The notes under the pieces were generated by a model, which had not been told where the DNA came from, ran no database searches, and saw nothing but the letters and a program-made list of their open reading frames with translations. Position numbers and translations under genes: made by a program. A stretch of DNA of 64,000 nucleotides from Leptolyngbyaceae cyanobacterium clean351 (lineage in GTDB: Bacteria; Cyanobacteriota; Cyanobacteriia; DAIDHW01), in assembly GCA_027451865.1 (NCBI GenBank), contig DAIDHW010000006.1:1-64000 (forward strand), in the 5' to 3' direction. This document shows, in pieces, positions 31,823 to 39,437 of the stretch. Numbering within the stretch: position 1 is the first letter of the stretch; each line of letters opens with the position of its first letter.

Positions 31823-32193
31823 TTTTAGTTGATACTTCGGTTTGGATTAATTATCTCTGCTCAGGGGATGCTGACCTGGCTCGTAATCTTCAAGAGAATC
31901 AGGTATTAATGCACTGGATAATTTTTGGGGAACTGGCGATGGGCAACCTCAAAGACCGCCAGTTTTTATTAGGTTTGTGGCGAAGGTTTTCGTTTATCCC
32001 TATGGCTATGGCTACCCACGACCAGGCCCTTGGTTTTGTCGAGTCCCAAAATCTGATGGGTAAAGGTATTAGCTGGATTGATGCCCATTTGCTAGTTGCC
32101 GTTTCGCTAGCTAACAGGGTTCGGCTATGGACTCGTGATAAACGTCTCAGGATCGTCGCTGAAAGTCTGGGCTTTACTGTTCCGTTGCCATGA
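31819..32193 (+). CDS. PIN-domain (VapC-like) ribonuclease
   Basis: GTG start; VILVDTSVWINYL, ELAMGNL, SWIDAHLLVAVSLA, LWTRDKRL give the acidic PIN residues. Confidence 0.88.
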   Translation: MILVDTSVWINYLCSGDADLARNLQENQVLMHWIIFGELAMGNLKDRQFLLGLWRRFSFIPMAMATHDQALGFVESQNLMGKGISWIDAHLLVAVSLANRVRLWTRDKRLRIVAESLGFTVPLP

Positions 32194-32351
32194 TTGGGGT
32201 TGGATGGTAGGTGCCCCCAGAAGGCTGCCAAAATAAGAAATCAGGTACTAAACTAGCAATAGCCCAAGTAGACAGCTGAATCACTGACATCCCCTGGAGA
32301 TCGCGGGGGTTGCCAGTTGCTTCTAGTGAACGGCTACCTGGCCCCTAGATA

Positions 32352-33908
32352 ATGTGGGAGGAACTATTGAGTATGTCTGACAACTGCCCCCAGGCCCTGA
32401 GACCGGTTTATGCAACCAAAGACATCAATGAACCCATCCTCCTTTACGAAGGAGACCTAGAAATTGAGCAGGGTGATAATCGGCTCCAGGGCTGCGGAAA
32501 ATTGGAGTTTGACTGGCTCCCAAATCCTATGGTTAGGTTTACGTTTGAGGTTGAATGTGGTCTCGATTTTCAAGGCTCTCCAAGTTATAAGGCAAAATGT
32601 GTGGCTGTTGAATGTGGTCTCGATTTTCAAGGCTCTCCAAGTTATAAGGCAAAATGTGTGGCTGCTGATGGCTCACAAGCTGATCTTCAACTCGGCAAGA
32701 AAGCCACATTGAGATCACCGGACAAGTCTATTTCTGCAGAAGTGAATTTATCAGGACTTGCTCTCGATCCTCTTAGGGGGATAACAGAATTTGGAGGTTA
32801 TGCACTTAAGCCAATTTATGTCGGCCGCGCAGAAGATTTATCCTATATCTTGTTTCATGTTGTCAATTTTTATGATTTCCCTCAAAGAACTGAACTGGGA
32901 GACGGTATCTGGAAAATAACTCTAGACCGGGTAAAAAATGCCTATGAACTAATCCAATCCCTCAAGCAAAAGAGCGGTTTTGCCATCACCTACGTCGGTA
33001 AACTAGAAAGGTCTGATGGCCAAAAGTTTACGGGTGAGGAAGCTGTTAAGTTTCTGGATATTTGTTTTAACTTCTTGTCATTCGCCAGTGGTTTTCGGGT
33101 ACCTATCATCCTCCTGGTTGGTTATGATGCTTCTGGTCAGAAAGCTTGGGAATACTGGAGTGAGCGGATAGGAACCCCCTGGCGTCCGGTGATTAGCTGG
33201 TTCCCTAAGACTGAAAGTCAAGCACTGGCCGACCTATTCCCCGGATTCTTAAGGTGGCATCAAGACCCAGCCTGGAGTGAGCATGCACTTTTTATTTTGA
33301 ATTGTCATCTTGAGGCTAATCTCTGTGCAGGAATGATACAGGGATCCATAGTTCTTGTACAGATAGCCTTGGAGTCAATTGCTTGGATCGTCCTGGTTAA
33401 GCAGAATAAAACCATAAGTTCTGAAGGGTTCGAGAGGCTCTCCGCATCCGATAAACTCCGCCTCTTGCTGGCAAATTACCGTATTCCCCTGGAAATCCCC
33501 TCCGAATGTCAACCCCGCTCGCATGAGCCATCACTAGCTGAGAAAATCCAACAAAATGAGCCAAGACCAAAACTACTTAAGTACCTCAATGAGTTAAATC
33601 AGAGGCAGAACTGTAAGTGGACTGATGCCCCCTACGCCCTGACCGACTTCCGCAACGACGTTACCCACCCCAGATCTAAAATTCCCCGAGAGCCTGCCGA
33701 CCTGGTTAGGAATGCGTGGTCTGATGCCTATTGGATGTACCTATGGTACCTAGATCTGGTCTTGTTAGCTCTATTCCAATACAAGGGGCATTATATAAGT
33801 CGCCTCCCGCAATATAGAGATGACTCGACAATACCCCGACAGACTGGTGAGCCAGATATTGTTCCTTGGATGGAACCCCAACCAGGGTTTTGCAGTACCG
33901 GATTATAA
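32352..33908 (+). CDS. Large hypothetical protein with C-terminal HEPN-like motif (possible ApeA-type effector)
   Basis: 518 aa; C-terminal helical region with ALTDFRNDVTHPRSKIP (R-x4-H at 33651-33668). Confidence 0.5.
   Translation: MWEELLSMSDNCPQALRPVYATKDINEPILLYEGDLEIEQGDNRLQGCGKLEFDWLPNPMVRFTFEVECGLDFQGSPSYKAKCVAVECGLDFQGSPSYKAKCVAADGSQADLQLGKKATLRSPDKSISAEVNLSGLALDPLRGITEFGGYALKPIYVGRAEDLSYILFHVVNFYDFPQRTELGDGIWKITLDRVKNAYELIQSLKQKSGFAITYVGKLERSDGQKFTGEEAVKFLDICFNFLSFASGFRVPIILLVGYDASGQKAWEYWSERIGTPWRPVISWFPKTESQALADLFPGFLRWHQDPAWSEHALFILNCHLEANLCAGMIQGSIVLVQIALESIAWIVLVKQNKTISSEGFERLSASDKLRLLLANYRIPLEIPSECQPRSHEPSLAEKIQQNEPRPKLLKYLNELNQRQNCKWTDAPYALTDFRNDVTHPRSKIPREPADLVRNAWSDAYWMYLWYLDLVLLALFQYKGHYISRLPQYRDDSTIPRQTGEPDIVPWMEPQPGFCSTGL
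32550..32663 (+). repeat. Exact 57-bp tandem duplication inside the HEPN-like ORF
   Basis: gttgaatgtggtctcgattttcaaggctctccaagttataaggcaaaatgtgtggct repeated at 32550-32606 and 32607-32663; encodes VECGLDFQGSPSYKAKCVA x2. Confidence 0.97.
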
Positions 33909-34110
33909 GTAGCCCTTGATTTCTAAGGCTTGCTTCTACATCCTCTAACCCTGGATACTTCATCAACAATCCTGCAAACCCTGGTGAGGGAGGGTCACCG
34001 CCCCCAAACCCCTCAGGATTATCCCCCCTTAACCCTAGCTTCCTAGCCCCCGTTAGCCCCCAGGAGCTGAGTGGTCGAGGAACCCCTAGAGGAGCTCAAC
34101 ATCCAAGCCT

Positions 34111-35117
34111 CTACCCGCCTAGAGTAAGGCCGACTGCCCCGGCGATCCTTTGGGCTAGTTGTTCAAAATCCTGGTAAGCCCGCTGCGCCGCAGTAGCGTG
34201 GGCACCTAGGGCCCCGTCCGCCGGCTTGAGGTGGAAGATGGGTTTACGGGCTTCCTGGGCTAGGGGCATCAGACTTTGGTAGTTTTTTAACAGCGCCAGG
34301 CACTCCGGATCCTCATTCACACTCTGGTTGCAGTAGTCCTGCTCCCCCAGCACCACCTGGTGGTAAACCTCGGGAATCTGCTCCATCCACCGCCCAAAAG
34401 CCTTAACCGGCCGGTCTAGGCGGACCACATGCTGCAAGATGACGTAACCGACCGGCTGCATCTGGCCCGGGGGGAGGTCTAAGCCCGCGGCCTGGTTTCT
34501 GCTAGTTCTCTCCTGCCACTGTTGCCGCCACCGCTCCAGGGTCGGCCCCAGGTTTTTTAATCCCTGGAGCGAGAAAAGATCCGGTGACAGGGGGACTACT
34601 ACGTAGTCGGCAGCGATTAAGGCTGAGCGGTTGATTGCCCCCAAATTCGGCCCTAGATCCACCAAAACCACCGCTGCATTTGTCATACGTATCCCCCGCT
34701 GTAGCAGCCGCCAAAAGGCCGAAATCACCCGAAAAGACCTCGCATTGCCGTCTAGACAACTAGGCCACTGGGTAGATAGTTCATCCTCAAATTTAGACAG
34801 ATCCAGATCTCCATTCAACAGCCCCACCTCCCATAGGGAATCATCAACCGACTCAACTAGCGGGTCAGAAATATCCCCGGTCCCCTCTATATAAGGGCTT
34901 AAAACACCGGAAAACCGTGTTAGGTCTCGGCCGCTAACCAAATCTCCTCTAGTCTTTCCTCGGCCAAAAAAGCAGCGGTCAAGTTGGCCTGGGGATCAAA
35001 GTCGGCCACCAAAACCCGCAGGCCCAAGTCATGGTACATCCAGGCCAGGTGATAGACCAGGGAAGTCTTCCCCACCCCGCCCTTGTTATTAAAAAAGGCA
35101 ATTACCGGGGGATTCAT
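34111..35117 (-). pseudogene. ParA/Soj-family ATPase, frameshifted
   Basis: 35117-34920 encodes FFNNKGGVGKTSLVYHLAW...DFDPQANLTAAFL; 34941-34111 encodes the rest (YIEGTGDI...FEDELSTQWPSCLDG...VLVDLGPNLGAINRSALIAAD); frame changes near 34930-34941. Confidence 0.85.
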
Positions 35118-36299
35118 AGCGCCCGCCTCACAATCACCGCCGTGTAGGTGTCCTCCAACAGAAACTCTGGGGGTGGGTTGCCATTTTGTGCCAAGGCTTG
35201 CCTAGCCGCGGGGATGCCAGAACCAAACCTTTGGACATAGCCTAACTCCTTCATCACCCCGGCCAGATGAGGGTTGCGGTAATCCGTCACACCCTGGCCG
35301 AAGTTTCCCCGGGTCACCTGGCCAAACGGTCCCCCAGGGTTGTGGATTTCAAGGCGGTCTTGATACCAGTAAAGTCTCACCCGGGCGTGGGTTTGTTCAT
35401 AGGAGCGGTGCATGACCGCATTTCTAGCCAGCTGGGGCTTCTAGGGGGTAGTCACCCCGCCGGACCTCTAGGGGACCCCGGGCGATATCGGAGGCTGTGG
35501 AGATGTTGATTTTGAGCACCTCATCTAGTTGGCGGAGGATATCCATTAGGGTGCCGCTAATTTCCTTTTGGTCTTTGATCGGGTCAACTAGTTCCAGACC
35601 ATCGATCCGCAGAAACTGCACGTAGTACCCGGGGATAAATTGAGTCGGGTTTATCCCCCTCACCATCAGGCCCAAGACCGTAGGGTGAGGTTCAGGCCCG
35701 GGGGTGACCAGGCGCAAGGATGCTAACTGTTGCCCTAGGGGGCGCTGATTCTCCCGCAGGACCTCCGGGTTTAGAGTCGCGGGTAGATGGGAAAACCGCA
35801 AAAAATCCAGATTCAGGTCAGCTAAGGTAGCCGATGGTAAGGGACTGATGTCGAAGAGTATGTCCCGGGCGCGGCGCTTTTCGGTCAGGCGCCATTCCTC
35901 CTCGGCGGTCGCTAAAGCTCGGCGGGGCCCAACGCGAATCCATACCCGACCGTCAAACCTGACCGGTGGGTCAGCAGATGGCTCTAACACCACCACCGCC
36001 ACTGGACAGCCATTGATCACCTGCTGCCGCACACTCAATACCGGGAAGGGTAATATGTTACCGTTGGACCTCATGTCCGCTAAGAGTCTTAATAATTCAT
36101 CAGTAACCCTCAGGTTGGCACAGGTACCATCATCATTTACACCAATAAATATAACTCCAGGCTGTCGATAGTTAGGTCGGTCGTTAGCAAAAGCACAAAT
36201 AGCCATCTGAATGTCTTTGCGGTCACTAGCTGATGCCTTACGCTCAACCCGCTCTGACTCTAAATCCCTAAATAAATTCTCTAAATCCTGCTCATTCAT
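35114..36299 (-). pseudogene. AlbA_2 / Schlafen-type ATP-binding protein, frameshifted
   Basis: 36299-35424 AlbA_2 (ERVERKASASDRKDI...VIFIGVNDDG), and 35413-35114 HATPase-like part (ARNAVMHRSYE...RLEIHNPGGPFG...RFGSGIPAARQAL); frame change near 35426-35436. Confidence 0.82.
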
Positions 36300-36493
36300 C
36301 CCGGGGGTATCCTAAGTATTTCAATCACAGTGCCGGTTAACTCTTCCCCCAAAGAACTTTCCATAACCGATCCAATTCTAAACCTGCCCCGGCTATCATG
36401 CCCGCACCCCTCCTTAGCCGTCACTGACTGCGATCCATGGACTTGCCAACCCCGACACACCAGATATACTATGGTTTTCAAGTTCTCAATCAT
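36296..36493 (-). CDS. Small hypothetical ORF coupled to AlbA_2 gene
   Basis: 65 aa MIENLKTIVYLVCRGW...; stop overlaps ATG of AlbA_2 ORF (ATGA). Confidence 0.5.
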   Translation of the reverse strand: MIENLKTIVYLVCRGWQVHGSQSVTAKEGCGHDSRGRFRIGSVMESSLGEELTGTVIEILRIPPG

Positions 36494-36762
36494 GACTGGG
36501 CAATAATCCCCCTAACCCTGGAAGCACCTAGGAGTGTTGGGTCCGCCTAGCCCCTGCCCAGAGGAGCCGAAACCCGGGGAGGTGTGCTCCCTACCTTCCC
36601 CTAGGGGGGAGCTTAACCACCAACCCCACAATCACCCTGGACCCCTTCTGGAGATTAAAACTTTGGGAATTAAACCTCTAGCCATGAAGAACACTAGACC
36701 CTAGGGACCAGGGGGGAGGACTCAGCCTTGGGAATCTGGTCACCTCATCCCGGGACTACAAA

Positions 36763-36810
36763 ACTTTTCATACTCAACCAATAAGCACTTTTCATACTCA
36801 ACCAATAAGC
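36763..36810. repeat. 24-bp tandem direct repeat
   Basis: acttttcatactcaaccaataagc x2 exact. Confidence 0.95.
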
Positions 36811-36824
36811 CGAGTAAGTAAAGA

Positions 36825-37908
36825 GTGGTCATCATCGACTATCAAGGCTACGACGCCACCGTCCATCCCCTCCCCGCCGGCCACTTTCGTGGGCAACACT
36901 TTGGGGGAGTAAATTTTACCGGTGCCATTCTCCGGGAGTACGACCTATCTCACTGCAACCTCCAGGGCGCTAACCTCGAGGAGGCTAACCTGGTGGGAGC
37001 CAATCTCTAGGGGGCCTACTGCCAGGAGGCTAATCTTATCTGGAGGGGGTGGATCTGCAGGGGGCAGACCTCCAGGGTGCTAACCTCGAGGAGGCTAACC
37101 TATTTCAGCCAGGCCAGGTGGTTAAACACCACCTATTGGGGGTCGCCGCCCACTATGCCGTCGTGATTGGTCCTGACTGCACCCTTGGTTGGACTCACCA
37201 TTCCACCCTAGAGGTCAGGCCCATCCAGGGGATTTCCTGGGAGGCGGTGCCGGTGCAGGCCTTGCCCTGGGAGCAGATCCATGCCAACATCAAGGCCTTC
37301 GAGGAAGCCTTACAAGGCCCCAACCCACCCCGCTATCACCTGCTGGAATTTAACTGTGAACACTGGGCCACTCTGATCAAAGCTACTCTAGACAAACTGG
37401 TTCGGTCAAGTTTGGGTCTGTCCAGATCCTTGCGGGGGCCATGGTGATGGGCAGCGCCTCGGCGGGGACTGTAGTCACGATCGCTTCCGGATTGGGGGCA
37501 GCAGCCAGCACCGGCACTGCCATCAGCAGCCTCAGTGGGGCAGTGGCTACCAATGCTGCCCTAGCCTGGCTCGGGGGCGGGGCCCTGGCCGCCGGGGGGG
37601 GCGGGATCGCAGCCGGTAGCGCCCTGTTGGCTTTGGTGTCTACTGGGGGGGCAGTAGTCGCCGTCGCCGGCCTGGGGATGATCACCAAGCAGGTGTGGGA
37701 AAACCTGAATGAGGAGGACCGTCAGGCGGTAATCAGAGCGGTGGACCAGGCAACTCCCGCCCAGGTCAAGGTCTTTACCCAGGCCTTCGGGGAATCCATC
37801 TGGCCGGCGGTGGGTCAGGCAACTAAGCAGGTGGGATACTTCGCCTACTTGAAAACCCAGGACCTGCTGTACAAGGCCACCCAGCAGGTGGGGAATTGGC
37901 TGCGGTAG
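36825..37908 (+). pseudogene. Pentapeptide-repeat / LRAT-like (NCEHW) / glycine-zipper protein, broken by stop and frameshifts
   Basis: 36825-37010 pentapeptide repeats ending at TAG; 37049-37447 ADLQGANLEEANL then LRAT-like HYAVVIG...LLEFNCEHWATLI; 37441-37908 Gly/Ala-rich TM region; three frames. Confidence 0.75.
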
Positions 37909-38147
37909 CAGGGGCGGACATGGGGTCAGCTTGCGGCCCCAAAAGGTCATCACCTAGTAGCTCTTAATCACCACTGTGGTTACCGGAGGGGGCCACAACT
38001 GGTTTTATCACGGGTGTGACGGTCCATTCACCGAGCCCTAGCAGCTCTTGCGGGGAGTAGGGCTGAGGGGGAGAGTGCACCGACCCTCTCTAGAGCTCGC
38101 GGCTCGGGGTAACTGCCCACGGGCAACCATCTGGACCGTTTATACTA

Positions 38148-38181
38148 TAATTAAAGTACAATGGTCTAATTAAAGTACAAT
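38148..38181 (+). repeat. 15-bp direct repeats upstream of TPR gene
   Basis: taattaaagtacaat at 38148-38162 and 38167-38181 (19-bp period). Confidence 0.9.
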
Positions 38182-38252
38182 AGTCCCGGCCCACCGCAAC
38201 GCCTCGACACCCCCTCGCCCCCTGTGGCAGGATCCAACAGAAAACCCCCTGC

Positions 38253-39431
38253 TTGCAATTGAGGCTCCCCTTGCGGATCTTTGTCATTAAACTGGTGGCC
38301 AGCGTACTTCTGGCCCAAGTCCCCCAACCCACCCCTATCCAGATCCCCGTTATTCCCCCCTCCAACCCTGCCCCTGTGGCCACACCAGCTAACGCCACCC
38401 CCGACCCGGCCAAGGCGCACCTTGAGGAACTCTTGGAGCAGGCAGGCAAGCTGGTGGACGCCAAACAGTACGGCGCCGCCCTGCAGATTTACCAGAAAGC
38501 CTTACCCCTCGCCCCCAACGACCCGCGGATTCCAGCCGGGATTGGTTATCTGCAAGCTCTCCAGGGTAATTATGCCGATGCGGCCCAGGCCTTTGAACAA
38601 GCGGTTAGCCTCGACCCCAAAAACAATTACTACCAGTACGCCCTAGCCTCAGTCCTGGCCGAAAATGGGGACAACTCCCAAGCAGAGGTCGCCTACCGCC
38701 AAAGCACAATCCTAAACCCGCGGTTTGCCGACGCCTGGTTGGGCCTCGGAACCGTAGAGGCTCGGCAGCAGGAATACCCCCAGGCCGAAGCCGCCTTTCA
38801 GTTCGCCATTCGCCTCAACCCCCATAATCCCCAAGGCTACATCTCCCTCGGCTCTATCCTCCAGCAGCAAGGAGACCCCGAGGCGGCCCTAGTCCTGTTT
38901 CGCCATGCCCTGAAACTCAACCCCCATGACCCGGACCTGCAGTTGGCCATCGGCAGTACCCTCCTGAGCATGGGAAACCTCACCGCTGCCACCCAGGTAT
39001 TTAATCAGCTGCGCCGCCAGCAGCCCCGCAATGCCGACCTAGCCCTGAAGATCGGCCAGCTTTACCAGCTAAACAAGGACCTAGTCCAGGCGGCGGCAGC
39101 CTACAACCAGGCGGCGGCCCTGCAACCAGACTTAGAGGCCGCCCAGGTGGCCCTCGGGGAAGTAGACCTGCTTCAAAGCGACTACCAGGCGGCGGTCCCG
39201 GTCTACCAACGGGTGCTCGCCCTAGACCCCAATAATGCGGAAGCCTACTACAACTATGGCCTTGCCCTGTACAACCTCCAGGAGCCGGATCTAGCCCTTA
39301 CCGCCCTCGAGCAAGCCCAAACCCTCTTCCAGCAGCGCCAGGACCAGGTTGCCCTCGCCAAGGTCCAAAAGCTCCTGCAGCAAATTCAAACCAGCGTTCC
39401 AGCCCCTAACTTCACCCCACCCACCCCCTAG
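38253..39431 (+). CDS. TPR-repeat protein
   Basis: Multiple TPR units (YADAAQAFEQAVSLDPKNNYYQYALASVLAENGD...); start uncertain. Confidence 0.88.
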   Translation: MQLRLPLRIFVIKLVASVLLAQVPQPTPIQIPVIPPSNPAPVATPANATPDPAKAHLEELLEQAGKLVDAKQYGAALQIYQKALPLAPNDPRIPAGIGYLQALQGNYADAAQAFEQAVSLDPKNNYYQYALASVLAENGDNSQAEVAYRQSTILNPRFADAWLGLGTVEARQQEYPQAEAAFQFAIRLNPHNPQGYISLGSILQQQGDPEAALVLFRHALKLNPHDPDLQLAIGSTLLSMGNLTAATQVFNQLRRQQPRNADLALKIGQLYQLNKDLVQAAAAYNQAAALQPDLEAAQVALGEVDLLQSDYQAAVPVYQRVLALDPNNAEAYYNYGLALYNLQEPDLALTALEQAQTLFQQRQDQVALAKVQKLLQQIQTSVPAPNFTPPTP

Positions 39432-39437
39432 CCCCCC

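Noticed and set aside
34111-34941. Stand-alone ORF with TTG start
   Set aside because: Lacks Walker A and continues the ParA started at 35117, so treated as the second half of a frameshifted gene
36763-36810. Possible CRISPR
   Set aside because: Only two adjacent identical 24-mers with no spacers and no cas genes; no other CRISPR-like array noticed in the window
37561-37953. 130-aa minus-strand ORF
   Set aside because: Antisense to the glycine-zipper region, no recognisable features
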